DNA of 64,000 nt from Pseudonocardia thermophila (GCF_900142365.1 NZ_FRAP01000006.1:186001-250000), one strand, 5' to 3'. Positions 1 through 8,159 are shown, counted from the stretch's first letter. Numbers and translations: made by a program. Notes: a model not told the origin generated them from the sequence alone.

Positions 1-70
1 GCCGGGCCGCCGGCTGCGCGCCGGGTACGCGCGGTTCCGCGCCGAGCTGCCCGGGCAGTTGCTGGTCTGA
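1..70 (+). CDS. C-terminal tail of a gene entering from the left edge
   Basis: The frame starting at base 2 is open and reads ...RLRAGYARFRAELPGQLLV before a TGA at 68-70. Only about 22 residues are inside the window, too few to name a family. The fragment is Arg/Leu-rich, as expected for the end of a soluble actinobacterial protein. It converges on the SDR gene to the right, about 40 bases away. Confidence 0.5.
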   Translation, partial: PGRRLRAGYARFRAELPGQLLV

Positions 71-110
71 ACCCGGCCGGGGTCGGTGGTCGTCGAGACC
101 GCGGGAGACC

Positions 111-878
111 TCAGGAACCGATCAGCATCCCGCCCTCGACGGGCAGGGTCTGGCCAGTGATGTAGCCACCGGCGTCGCTCACGAGGAAGAGCAGCGCGGC
201 CGCGATCTCCTCGGTCCGGCCGAGCCGCTTGACGTGCAGCCGCGGCAGCACCTTCTGCTCCAGGTACGCGTCCTCGACCTCGTCGACCATCTCGGAGGCG
301 ACGAAGCCCGGCGCGAGCGCGTTGACGCGGATGCCCTTGCGCGCGGTCCACTGCCCGGCGAGATCGCGGGTGAGCCCGATCAGCCCCGCCTTCGTGGCCG
401 AGTAGGCCGCGAGCGGCAGTCCGCTGCCGGTCAGCCCGAGCACGCTGGAGATGTTGACGATCGAACTGCCCGGCTGCATCACTCTGGCGCAGGCCTGCGC
501 CATCCAGTAGCAGCCGTTGAGGTTGACCTCGACTACCGCGCGGAACTGCTCGGGCGTCTCCCGGCTGGCCGGGACGGAGCTGCCGACGCCCGCGTTGTTG
601 ACCAGGATGTCGACCCGGCCGAACTCGGCCATCGCCGCATCGACGAGCGCCCGGCAGTCCTCGGGCCGGGTCACGTCGGTGCGCACGGCGATCGCGCGCC
701 GCCCGGTCGCCTCCACCAGCTCGCGGGTCTCCACCAGCTTGTCCTCGCGGCGGGCGCCCAGCACGAGATCCGCGCCCGCCTCGGCCAGCGCGGTCGCGAA
801 CGCCACGCCGAGGCCGCTGGAGGCCCCGGTCACGACGGCGACCCTGCCGTCGACGCGGAACAGGTCGAGAACGCTCAC
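111..878 (-). CDS. SDR-family oxidoreductase (FabG-like)
   Basis: A 255-residue classical short-chain dehydrogenase/reductase, a normal length for the family. The Rossmann cofactor motif TGASSGLG is at about residues 17-24, NNAG is in the middle, and the catalytic pair is Tyr159 and Lys163 in YSATK, preceded by the ISS serine. The C-terminus (GQTLPVEGGMLIGS) is the usual SDR ending. The Arg residues after the glycine motif suggest an NADP(H) preference, which is inference. The substrate cannot be read from sequence; 3-oxoacyl or secondary-alcohol oxidoreduction is typical. It stands alone, convergent with the gene to its left and in the same direction as the MOSC gene. Confidence 0.85.
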   Translation of the reverse strand: MSVLDLFRVDGRVAVVTGASSGLGVAFATALAEAGADLVLGARREDKLVETRELVEATGRRAIAVRTDVTRPEDCRALVDAAMAEFGRVDILVNNAGVGSSVPASRETPEQFRAVVEVNLNGCYWMAQACARVMQPGSSIVNISSVLGLTGSGLPLAAYSATKAGLIGLTRDLAGQWTARKGIRVNALAPGFVASEMVDEVEDAYLEQKVLPRLHVKRLGRTEEIAAALLFLVSDAGGYITGQTLPVEGGMLIGS

Positions 879-930
879 GGATGTCCCTCTCCGGCACGGC
901 TGAGTCCGGGACGGAGGTTACCGGCGATGA

Positions 931-1731
931 TCACCCGGCCGTGACCTGATCACCGACGCGGACGACGCCCGGCCCGGCCACCTCCGCGTAGCAGCCGGCG
1001 CACGGCAGCACACCGAACCCGGGTACGTCGATCCGGTTCGTGTCCAGCAGCGCACGCAGCGCCTGCGGCGCCCGGGGCAACGAACCGTGCTCCAGCGTGG
1101 GCAGGGCGCAGCGCGGGGTCGGCAGCACCACCCGCAGCACGACGCCGGACCCGATGCGCAGCTCGCGGCCGAGCCAGTCGTTCTCGACGAACGCCGGTGT
1201 CCCGTCCGGGGTCTCGACGACGAGGTTGGGCCGGTAGCGGAGGGCCTCGACGCCGATCGCCGCGAGCGTGGCGGTGGTGATCAGGTGCACCGGGGCGTAG
1301 TCGACGAACGTCGCGCCCGGCGTGCCCTGCGCGAGCTCGAGCGGCGCGGACGGCAACTCGGCCTCCACGCCGTGCGTGAGCACGTCCTGCGGATCGGGCC
1401 GCTCCACGGTCGCGCCGGCCGGGCGGTCGCCGGTGAGCCGTACCCGGCGGCCGAGCGCCGCCGACAGCAGGTGGTCGATCCGGGGATCGTCGCTGGTCGC
1501 GGTCCAGCCCGGGCCCTCGATCACCACGTGGCCGTCGCGGACCGCGGCGGAGAACTGGAGCAGATCCCGCCACAGCCGTGCCTGCTTGGCCGAGGCGACC
1601 AGCCCCGTCTCGTGGTCGATCACGGCGAGGGCGCGGTCCCGGTCGAGGCCCGCGGGATCCAGGCGCACCTGCGGAACCACCTCGCCCAGCATCGACTTCA
1701 CCGGGTAGCGCCGCAGCTCCGCGATGTGCAT
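931..1731 (-). CDS. MOSC domain-containing protein
   Basis: A 266-residue protein opening with MHIAELRRYPVKSMLGE, the hallmark N-terminal beta-barrel of MOSC proteins (YcbX/MOCOS C-terminal type). It continues into a MOSC domain containing PTPRCALPT and a C-terminal GVLPCAGCYAEV segment. MOSC proteins bind the molybdenum cofactor or carry sulfur/N-hydroxylated substrates; the conserved Cys lies in the RCALPT segment. The frame stays open upstream to 2166, but the family N-terminus fixes the start at the ATG at 1731; the upstream extension is Arg/Pro-rich shadow sequence. Confidence 0.85.
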   Translation of the reverse strand: MHIAELRRYPVKSMLGEVVPQVRLDPAGLDRDRALAVIDHETGLVASAKQARLWRDLLQFSAAVRDGHVVIEGPGWTATSDDPRIDHLLSAALGRRVRLTGDRPAGATVERPDPQDVLTHGVEAELPSAPLELAQGTPGATFVDYAPVHLITTATLAAIGVEALRYRPNLVVETPDGTPAFVENDWLGRELRIGSGVVLRVVLPTPRCALPTLEHGSLPRAPQALRALLDTNRIDVPGFGVLPCAGCYAEVAGPGVVRVGDQVTAG

Positions 1732-1920
1732 CCCGTCCCACTCTCCGTCGCACGTGTGTTCGCGCTGATCATCGCCGACGTGCGACCGGGCGCACCGCGG
1801 CCGTGAGGGTGATCCGCGGCGCACCTCGGGGATTGCCGGAGAGCGGCTTGCCTGCCATCCTCCTCCAGGTCGCCGCACCCGGGTCCGGATCCTCGACGAG
1901 GGGCTGCCACGGGCCGCGAG

Positions 1921-2340
1921 GCCGCCTGGACCGCTGTCGACGCCCACCGCCGCGACCTGGTGCAGCTGCTGGCGACGCTCTCCGCCGCGGACTGGACCAG
2001 GCCATCGCTCTGCAGCGGCTGGACCGTCCGCGACGTGGCCGCGCACGTCGCGCTGCAGACACCGGCTGGAGCGGGTTGCCCCGCGCGGTGGTGGACGCGG
2101 CTCGGCGCGGCGGGTTGAACGGCGCGATCCAGGCAGGCGGCGCGCCGGCACGACCGCATGTTCCACGCCCGGCGCAGGCGCGCCGGCGGCCGGCTGGTGG
2201 CCGACGACGTCACGTGGACGGCCGGAGCCGGGCCCGAGGTCCGCGGCTCGATCTCCGCGCTGCTCCTGGTGCTGACCGGCCGGCCGGTGGCGCTGGCGCA
2301 GCTGTCCGGTCCGGGCCTCGAGGTCCTGCGCACCCGGTCA
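1921..2340 (+). pseudogene. Decayed maleylpyruvate-isomerase-like (TIGR03083/DinB fold) gene
   Basis: Pieces of one protein family appear in different frames. Bases 1924-2060 read LVQLLATLSAADWTRPSLCS then GWTVRDVAAHVA, the signature N-terminus of actinobacterial mycothiol-dependent maleylpyruvate isomerase-type proteins. A second frame around 2075-2140 reads GLPRAVVDAARRGGLNGAIQ. A third frame from 2158 reads the C-terminal part (FHARRRRAGGRLVADDV, then GPEVRGSISALLLVLTGRP). At least two frameshifts and an internal deletion of several dozen residues separate them, and no start codon with a ribosome site is evident. It is a relic without intact function. Confidence 0.7.
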
Positions 2341-2358
2341 GCCGCGACCGGAGGCGAT

Positions 2359-2431
2359 CGATGCACACGACGCATCGGCCAACCGACAAACCGTCATTTC
2401 ACGTATCCGCCCGTATGACCGATGCTGATCG
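2359..2431 (+). repeat. Hairpin-plus-box repeat, copy 1
   Basis: A perfect 6-bp inverted repeat CGATGC (2359-2364) / GCATCG (2372-2377) is followed by CATTTCACGTATC (2395-2407) and a third CGATGC (2420-2425). The third element could also pair with GCATCG, so two exclusive hairpins are possible. Copies 2 and 3 keep the same order. Coding potential is poor, and the region lies upstream of the 2930 operon. Confidence 0.7.
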
Positions 2432-2527
2432 GTGCCGGTCGGTCGGCGATCCCGGCCCCGAGCCCCGGGACGGCGGCGATCCAGTGGCAGGCAATCACCG
2501 GCCCGCCGCCGTTCCCGATCGGCGCTT

Positions 2528-2600
2528 CGATGCGCCACAGGCATCGCCCGACCCATGAACCGCTATTTCACGTATCGCGGCGCACGGTCGATGCTGATCG
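2528..2600 (+). repeat. Hairpin-plus-box repeat, copy 2
   Basis: CGATGC (2528-2533) and GCATCG (2541-2546) form a perfect stem with a 7-base loop, as in copy 1 but with a different loop sequence. ATTTCACGTATCGC follows at 2565-2578 and CGATGCTGATCG at 2589-2600. The start-to-start distance from copy 1 is 169 bases. Confidence 0.7.
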
Positions 2601-2805
2601 AGTCGGGGCGGCGGCGAACCACCCGGCGACGGGCGCCTGCACCTACCTCGCCGCCGCCCCCACACCCGCCGCGGGTCCTGTCGATCTCGACCCACCGCGT
2701 TCCGCCGCAGAAGGCGGCGGCTCGACGCAGGCGAGCGCCCGCACCGCCGAGCCCGCAGCGCCCGACGGCACCGAACGATCACGGCCGGACCGGCGGCCGG
2801 CTCCA

Positions 2806-2876
2806 CTCATGTATGAGACGCATCGATCCTTGCGAAAGTTGTCATTTCACGTATCGCTGCGCATGGCGGATGCTGG
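2806..2876 (+). repeat. Hairpin-plus-box repeat, copy 3 (diverged stem)
   Basis: CATTTCACGTATCGC is at 2843-2857 and GGATGCTGGT at 2868-2877, with GCATCG at 2820-2825 upstream. The 5' stem is replaced by a different short inverted repeat, CTCAT (2806-2810) / ATGAG (2813-2817). The box ends about 55 bases before the start of the 2930 operon. Confidence 0.6.
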
Positions 2877-2929
2877 TTCCCGTCGCGTGGCCGGCCGACC
2901 GGCCACCACCGTGACGACGGAGGGAGCCC

Positions 2930-3817
2930 GTGTCCGAGACCGAAGCAACCGTGCTCGAGGAGATCGCGTCCTCCTGGCGGCCACCGACCGTGGAGACCGC
3001 GCGCCGGGTCGACCCGTGGGCGTCGGCCGCGTTCGCCGCGCTCCTCGACGCCGATCCGCCAGCACTCGACGAGGGTGACCCGCTCCCCCCGCTCTGGCAC
3101 TGGTTCACTCTCCTCGACCATCCCGCGACCGCGGAGCTCGGCGAGGACGGTCACCCCGCGAACGGGCCGTTCCTGCCCCCGATCCCCGGGCGGCGGCGGA
3201 TGTTCGCCGGCGGCCGCCTGCGCAGGCTCGCCCCCATCCCGTACGGGTCACTGCTGCACAGCCGCGCCTCGGTCGCGTCCGTGACGCCGAAGTCGGGGCG
3301 CAGCGGCGCGATGCTCTTCGTGACCGTGCGCTACGAGCTGTCGGTCGACGGCGCGCCCGTCGCCGTCGAGGAGCAGGACATCGTCTACCGGTCCGAGCCC
3401 GAGGGCACCCCGCGCCGCACGATCGCCCGGCCGCAGGGCGACGAGCCCGCGCCGGAGGGCGAGTGGCGGCGCAGCCTGGCCACCGATCCCGTGCTGCTGG
3501 CCCGGTTCAGCGCGCTCACCTACAACGGCCACCGCATCCACTACGACGCCCCGTACGCGACGGCCGTCGAGGGCTACCCGGACCTGGTCGTGCACGGCCC
3601 GCTGCTCGCGCTGCTGGCCCTGGAGCTGCCGCGGATCAACGCCCCGGACGAGCACGTCGCCGAGTTCTCCTACCGGCTCGCCCGCCCCGCGTTCCAGCCG
3701 GCCACGATCGTCGCCGCCGGCAAGCGCTCCGGTGGCCAGGTGGAGTTCGCCGTCGCCGCGGAGGGCGTCGCCCCGTCGCTGATCGGCACCGCACGGCTGA
3801 CCCGGGACGGCGCATGA
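2930..3817 (+). CDS. MaoC/FAS1-like dehydratase (acyl-CoA hydratase)
   Basis: A 295-residue two-hotdog protein. The N-terminal half resembles the FAS1-like dehydratase N-domain. The C-terminal half has the hydratase-2 signature (TYNGHRIHYDAPYA, then VVHGPLLA), with Asp and His of HRIHYD as the likely catalytic residues. The family includes itaconyl-CoA hydratase and mesaconyl-C4-CoA hydratase, which fits the CoA-transferase and CitE-like lyase in the same operon; the exact substrate is inference. The start is the GTG at 2930, behind GGAGGG at about 2919. Its stop overlaps the next ATG (ATGA), indicating translational coupling. Confidence 0.85.
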   Translation: MSETEATVLEEIASSWRPPTVETARRVDPWASAAFAALLDADPPALDEGDPLPPLWHWFTLLDHPATAELGEDGHPANGPFLPPIPGRRRMFAGGRLRRLAPIPYGSLLHSRASVASVTPKSGRSGAMLFVTVRYELSVDGAPVAVEEQDIVYRSEPEGTPRRTIARPQGDEPAPEGEWRRSLATDPVLLARFSALTYNGHRIHYDAPYATAVEGYPDLVVHGPLLALLALELPRINAPDEHVAEFSYRLARPAFQPATIVAAGKRSGGQVEFAVAAEGVAPSLIGTARLTRDGA

Positions 3818-4992
3818 GCACGCCCCCGCTCACCGGCATCACCGTCGTCAGCCTCGAGCAGGCGGTCGCGGCCCCGTTCGCCACGCGCCAGCTCGCCGAT
3901 CTCGGCGCCCGCGTGGTGAAGATCGAGCGGCCGGACGGTGGCGACTTCGCCCGCCACTACGACACGGCGGTGCACGGCACCTCCAGCTACTTCGCCTGGC
4001 TCAACCGGGGCAAGGAGTCGTTGACGCTCGACGTGAAGTCGGCGGCGGGCCGCGCGATCCTCGCCGAGCTGCTCGACACCGCCGACGTGTTCGTGCAGAA
4101 CCTCGGCCCCGGCGCGGCGGGCCGGCTCGGCCTCGACGCCGAGGCGCTCGCGCAGCGCCACCCCCGGGTGATCCCGTGCTCGATCACCGGCTGGGGCAGC
4201 ACCGGGCCATGGGCCCACCGCAAGGCCTACGACCTGCTCGTGCAGTGCGAGGCCGGGTTGCTCTCGGTCACGGGCACCCCGGAGGAGATGGTCAAGGCGG
4301 GCATCTCCGTGGCCGACATCGCCGCCGGGATGTACGCCTACTCCGGCATCCTCACCGCGCTGCTGCGGCGGGCCACGACCGGCGAGGTGACCCCCGTCGA
4401 GGTCTCCCTCTTCGAGGCGCTCGCCGAGTGGATGGGCGCACCCGCCTACTACGCCGCGTGCAGCGGCCGCACCCCGGCCCGCACCGGCGCCCGGCACGCC
4501 ACGATCGCGCCGTACGGCCCCTACGCCGTCGCCGACGGGACCGTCCTGCTCGCGGTGCAGAACGACCGCGAGTGGCAGCGGCTGTGCGCGGACGTCCTCG
4601 GCGACGCGGCGCTCGCCGACGATCCCCGCTTCGCCACCACGTCCGCCCGGGTCGCGCACCGGGACGAGCTGGACGCGATCATCAGCGCGCGGCTGCGCAC
4701 GCTGACCGGTGAGGCGGCCACCGCACTGCTCGACGGCGCCGGTATCGCCAACGCCGGCATCCGCGACGTCGCCGAGCTCGCCGACCACCCGGTGCTCGCC
4801 GAGCGGAAGCGCTGGCACGACGTCGCCGTCCCGGGCGGCACGATGCAGGCCCTGCGCCCGCCCGTCGACCTCGCTGGGATCGAGCCGGTCATGGCGGCCG
4901 TCCCGGCGCTGGGCGAGCACACCGAGACCATCCTGCGCGAGCTGGGCCACGGCGACCGCATCGCCGACCTGCGCGCCGGGAACGTCGTCTGA
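3814..4992 (+). CDS. Class III (CaiB/BaiF family) CoA-transferase
   Basis: A 392-residue protein whose frame is open far upstream but whose family N-terminus (MSTPPLTGITVVSLEQAVAA) starts at the ATG at 3814. The conserved aspartate that forms the mixed anhydride in this family is Asp168 in SVADIAAGMYAY. A GWGSTGPW segment and LSVTGTPEE loop also match. It would move CoA onto a carboxylic acid, probably a C5 dicarboxylate given the neighbours (inference). It couples to the upstream hydratase by a 4-base overlap, and the acyl-CoA dehydrogenase follows after 24 bases. Confidence 0.9.
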   Translation: MSTPPLTGITVVSLEQAVAAPFATRQLADLGARVVKIERPDGGDFARHYDTAVHGTSSYFAWLNRGKESLTLDVKSAAGRAILAELLDTADVFVQNLGPGAAGRLGLDAEALAQRHPRVIPCSITGWGSTGPWAHRKAYDLLVQCEAGLLSVTGTPEEMVKAGISVADIAAGMYAYSGILTALLRRATTGEVTPVEVSLFEALAEWMGAPAYYAACSGRTPARTGARHATIAPYGPYAVADGTVLLAVQNDREWQRLCADVLGDAALADDPRFATTSARVAHRDELDAIISARLRTLTGEAATALLDGAGIANAGIRDVAELADHPVLAERKRWHDVAVPGGTMQALRPPVDLAGIEPVMAAVPALGEHTETILRELGHGDRIADLRAGNVV

Positions 4993-5016
4993 CCCCACCA
5001 CCGGAGGAATCGAGCA

Positions 5017-6177
5017 ATGGTTGCGCTGAGCGACGAGGAACGCGCCGTCATCGACACCGTCCGCGAGTTCGTGGACCGCGAGGTCCGCCCGCAGGTGCGC
5101 GAGCTGGAGCACGCCAACACCTATCCCGAGGCGTTCATCGAGCAGATGAAGAAGATGGGGATCTTCGGGCTGGCGATCCCCGAGCCGTGGGGCGAGGCGC
5201 CGGTGTCGATGCCCTGCTACGCGCTGGTCACCGCGGAGCTGGCCCGCGGCTGGATGAGCCTGGCCGGCGCGATGGGCGGGCACACGGTCGTGTCCAAGCT
5301 CTTGGTGCAGTTCGGTACCCGCGAGCAGCAGGACCGCTACCTGCCGCGGATGGCCACCGGCGAGCTGCGCGCCACGATGGCGCTCACCGAGCCCGGAGGT
5401 GGCTCGGACCTGCAGGCGATGACCACCGTCGCCCGCCGCGACGGCGATTCCTACGTGATCAACGGCGCCAAGACGTGGATCACCAACTCCCGCCGCTCCG
5501 GCCTGATCGCGCTGCTGTGCAAGACCGATCCGGATGCCCAGCCGAAGCACAGGGGCATCTCCATCCTGCTGGTCGAGCAGGGGCCGGGGCTGACCGTGTC
5601 CACGGACTTGCCGAAGCTCGGCTACAAGGGTGTGGAGTCCTGCGAGCTGATCTTCCAGGACATGCGGGTGCCCGTCGACGCCCTGCTGGGCGGGGTCGAG
5701 GGCAAGGGCTTCTCCCAGATGATGAAGGGGCTGGAGACCGGGCGCATCCAGGTCGCCTCCCGCGCACTCGGGGTCGGCCGGGCCGCGTTCGACGACGCGC
5801 TGCGCTACGCCCAGGAGCGCGAGACGTTCGGCAAGCCGATCTGGCAGCACCAGTCGATCGGCAACTACCTGGCCGACATGGCCACCAAGCTCACCGCCGC
5901 CCAGCAGCTGATCCTCTACGCCGCGGAGAAGTTCGAGTCCGGGCAGCGCTGCGACATGGAGGCCGGCATGGCGAAGCTCTACGCCTCCGAGGTCGCGATG
6001 GAGATCGCGCTCAACGCCGTGCGCATCCACGGCGGCTACGGCTACTCGACCGAGTTCGACGTCGAGCGCTACTTCCGCGACGCCCCGCTGATGATCGTCG
6101 GTGAGGGCACCAACGAGATCCAGCGCAACGTCATCGTGTCGCAGCTGGTCAAGCGCGGCGGGCTGGACAGGTGGTGA
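5017..6177 (+). CDS. Acyl-CoA dehydrogenase
   Basis: A full-length (386 residues) FAD-dependent acyl-CoA dehydrogenase that would insert an alpha,beta double bond and pass electrons to ETF. Visible motifs are MALTEPGGGSDLQAM (flavin/substrate loop), WITNS, and the C-terminal RIHGGYGYSTEFDVERYFRD block. The catalytic base position is filled by Glu363 in VGEGTNEIQ. A GGAGGAATCGAGCA ribosome site precedes the ATG. Its stop overlaps the start of the lyase gene. In this operon it could oxidise methylsuccinyl-CoA or a similar branched C5 acyl-CoA, which is inference. Confidence 0.92.
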   Translation: MVALSDEERAVIDTVREFVDREVRPQVRELEHANTYPEAFIEQMKKMGIFGLAIPEPWGEAPVSMPCYALVTAELARGWMSLAGAMGGHTVVSKLLVQFGTREQQDRYLPRMATGELRATMALTEPGGGSDLQAMTTVARRDGDSYVINGAKTWITNSRRSGLIALLCKTDPDAQPKHRGISILLVEQGPGLTVSTDLPKLGYKGVESCELIFQDMRVPVDALLGGVEGKGFSQMMKGLETGRIQVASRALGVGRAAFDDALRYAQERETFGKPIWQHQSIGNYLADMATKLTAAQQLILYAAEKFESGQRCDMEAGMAKLYASEVAMEIALNAVRIHGGYGYSTEFDVERYFRDAPLMIVGEGTNEIQRNVIVSQLVKRGGLDRW

Positions 6178-6977
6178 GCCTGCCCGGCCCGGCGTGGTTG
6201 TTCTGCCCCGGCAACCGGCCCGACCGGTTCGCGAAGGCCGCCGCCGCGGCCGACGCGGTGATCCTCGACCTGGAGGACGCGGTCGCGCCGGAGGACAAGG
6301 ACACCGCCCGCGGGGCCGTCCTGGACGCGCTCGCCGGCCTGGACCCGGCGGCCGTACTCGTGCGGGTCAACGCCGCGGACACCGAGTGGCACGCCGCCGA
6401 CGTCGCAGCGCTTTCCGCCCACCCGGACCTCGTGCTGATGCTGCCGAAGGCCGAGCGTCCCGAGGACGTCGCCGCACTCGCACCGCACCCGGTCGTGGCG
6501 CTGTGCGAGACGGCGCGCGGGGTGCTCGCGGCCCCCGAGATCGCCGGGGCCGCGAACTGCGCGGGCCTCATGTGGGGCAGCGAGGACCTCATGGCCGACC
6601 TGGGCGCCCGGTGGCGGCGCAACCTGGACGGCGGCTACCAGCCGGTGCTGGAGGAGGCGCGGGTGCGGATCCTCTACGCCGCCCGGGCCGCCGGGATCTC
6701 GCCGGTCGACACCGTGCTGATCGACATCGAGGACGAGCGGACGCTGGAGGCCGACAGCATCGCGGCCTCCGGCGCGGGGTTCTTCGCCAAAGCGTGCATC
6801 CATCCCCGCCAGGTGGACGTCGTGCGCGCCGCGTTCTGCCCGAACGCCGAGGAGGTGGAGTGGGCGCGCGCGGTGCTGGCCGCCGCGGAAGGCAACGACG
6901 CGGTCTTCCGGTTCCGCGGCCGCATGGTCGACGCCCCGGTGCTGGCCCACGCCCGCGAGATCCTCCGCCGCGCCTGA
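6171..6977 (+). CDS. CitE-like HpcH/HpaI family acyl-CoA lyase
   Basis: A 268-residue TIM-barrel lyase of the CitE/malyl-CoA/citramalyl-CoA lyase group. Seen are WLFCPGNRPDRFAKA at the N-terminus, VILDLEDAVAP with metal-ligating acidic residues, LMLPKAE, and GLMWGSEDLMADLG with the second acidic pair. Family members cleave (S)-malyl-, citramalyl- or 3-hydroxy-3-methylglutaryl-type CoA thioesters with Mg2+. Two GTG codons in tandem (6171 and 6174) overlap the acyl-CoA dehydrogenase stop, so either may be the start. With the hydratase and CoA-transferase upstream, citramalyl-CoA cleavage to acetyl-CoA and pyruvate is the best guess. Confidence 0.88.
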   Translation: MVSLPGPAWLFCPGNRPDRFAKAAAAADAVILDLEDAVAPEDKDTARGAVLDALAGLDPAAVLVRVNAADTEWHAADVAALSAHPDLVLMLPKAERPEDVAALAPHPVVALCETARGVLAAPEIAGAANCAGLMWGSEDLMADLGARWRRNLDGGYQPVLEEARVRILYAARAAGISPVDTVLIDIEDERTLEADSIAASGAGFFAKACIHPRQVDVVRAAFCPNAEEVEWARAVLAAAEGNDAVFRFRGRMVDAPVLAHAREILRRA

Positions 6978-7005
6978 TGCGCGTGCGCGGGTGCGGTGGA
7001 CCCGC

Positions 7006-7024
7006 TCATGCGCGTGACGCATGA
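7006..7024. promoter_or_regulatory. Palindrome upstream of the LysR gene (candidate operator)
   Basis: TCATGCG (7006-7012) and CGCATGA (7018-7024) form a perfect 7-bp inverted repeat around CGTGA. It ends 7 bases before the chosen GTG start of the LysR gene, so bound protein would block that gene's initiation. Autoregulation is inferred from position. Confidence 0.45.
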
Positions 7025-7031
7025 TGGGCGG

Positions 7032-7937
7032 GTGGCGACACTGGACGAGCTGGAGTGGTTCGTCGTGCTCGCCGAGACCCAGCACATGACGAAGGCCGCC
7101 GAACGGCTCAACGTCGCCCAGCCGACCCTGTCGCGCGCACTGGGCAGGCTCGAGCGCCAGGTCGGCGCGCCGCTGTTCGACCGCACCCACCGCAGGCTGC
7201 AGCTCAACCGCTACGGCGAGATCATGCTGGAGCACGCCCGGCGCAGCCTCGCCGAGATCACCGCGGCCAAGCAGCGCATCGCCGCGCTGCGCGACCCGGA
7301 CCGCGGCACCGTCCGGCTCGCGTTCCTGCACTCCATCGCCGCCTGGCTGGTTCCCGACGTGCTGCGCGCCTTCCGCGCCGACGTCCCCGGTGTGACGTTC
7401 GAGCTGACCCAGGCCGTCGGGCACGAGATCGAGGAGCTGCTGCACGCCGGGCGCATCGACGTCGGGCTGACCTCGCCCCGCCCGGCCGGCGCGGACGTCG
7501 TGTGGACCGCCCTGCACCGCGAGCGGCTCTGCCTGGCCGTGCCGTTCGACCACCCGCTGGGCGACCGCGCCGAGATCGACCTGGCCGAGGCCCGCGACGA
7601 GCCGTTCGTGGTGCTGCGCCCGCCCATCGGGTTCCGCCGGATCACCGACGAGCTGTGCGCGCGGGCCGGGTTCACCCCGCAGATCGCGTTCGAGGGCTCG
7701 GAGATCGCGACGATGGCGGGCTTCGTCGCCGGCGGGCTCGGGGTGGCGATCGTGCCCGCACCCCGCCCCGACCGGCTCGAGCCCGGCGTGACGTACCTAC
7801 CGCTGCGGGACGCCGCCGCGCACCGCACGATCGGGCTGGCGTTGAAGGGGGACCGCCCCCAGCCGCCCGTGGTGGCCCGCTTCGCCGCCTTCGTCGCCGA
7901 GCGCTTCCGCCGGCCAGCGGCGGACGGGGACGGCTGA
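7032..7937 (+). CDS. LysR-family transcriptional regulator
   Basis: A 301-residue LysR-type regulator. The N-terminal winged helix is LDELEWFVVLAETQHMTKAA followed by ERLNVAQPTLSRALGRLE; the C-terminal periplasmic-binding-like effector domain follows ([32 protein letters not shown]). The frame is open from 6996, but family starts align with the GTG at 7032. It lies 54 bases after the CitE-like lyase in the same direction and is the likely regulator of the 2930-6977 operon, as LysR genes are in itaconate-degradation clusters. The 7006-7024 palindrome immediately upstream is a candidate autoregulatory site. Confidence 0.88.
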   Translation: MATLDELEWFVVLAETQHMTKAAERLNVAQPTLSRALGRLERQVGAPLFDRTHRRLQLNRYGEIMLEHARRSLAEITAAKQRIAALRDPDRGTVRLAFLHSIAAWLVPDVLRAFRADVPGVTFELTQAVGHEIEELLHAGRIDVGLTSPRPAGADVVWTALHRERLCLAVPFDHPLGDRAEIDLAEARDEPFVVLRPPIGFRRITDELCARAGFTPQIAFEGSEIATMAGFVAGGLGVAIVPAPRPDRLEPGVTYLPLRDAAAHRTIGLALKGDRPQPPVVARFAAFVAERFRRPAADGDG

Positions 7938-8023
7938 GCGTTCCCCAGCGGGATCCCCCGTGACGGGGGTGCGCGCGCTGCGCCCGGTGGTGATGATCGG
8001 TCGCGCAGTCTGCGGCGAAGCCC

Positions 8024-8052
8024 GTCCGGCCGGCGGATGCGCCCGGCCGGAC
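8024..8052. terminator. Hairpin between LysR gene and response regulator
   Basis: GTCCGGCCG (8024-8032) and CGGCCGGAC (8044-8052) form a perfect 9-bp stem with an 11-base loop. It lies 87 bases after the LysR stop and 108 before the next gene. There is no T tract, so it may be a terminator or a leader structure. A repeated CCAGCACGGA follows at about 8092 and 8107. Confidence 0.35.
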
Positions 8053-8159
8053 GCGGTGCGATCCTGCCCGGACGGTCCCGCGCAGCGGACCCAGCACGGA
8101 GGTTCCAGCACGGACGCCAGGCCTGCAGCTGACCGGCCGACCTGCAGTGAAGGAGATCG

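Noticed and set aside
3670-6030. 786-codon open frame antisense to the CoA-transferase and acyl-CoA dehydrogenase genes
   Set aside because: It is the mirror of two well-matched genes. Long antisense frames arise from the high third-position GC, and its translation is low-complexity His/Arg/Gly-rich sequence with no family signature.
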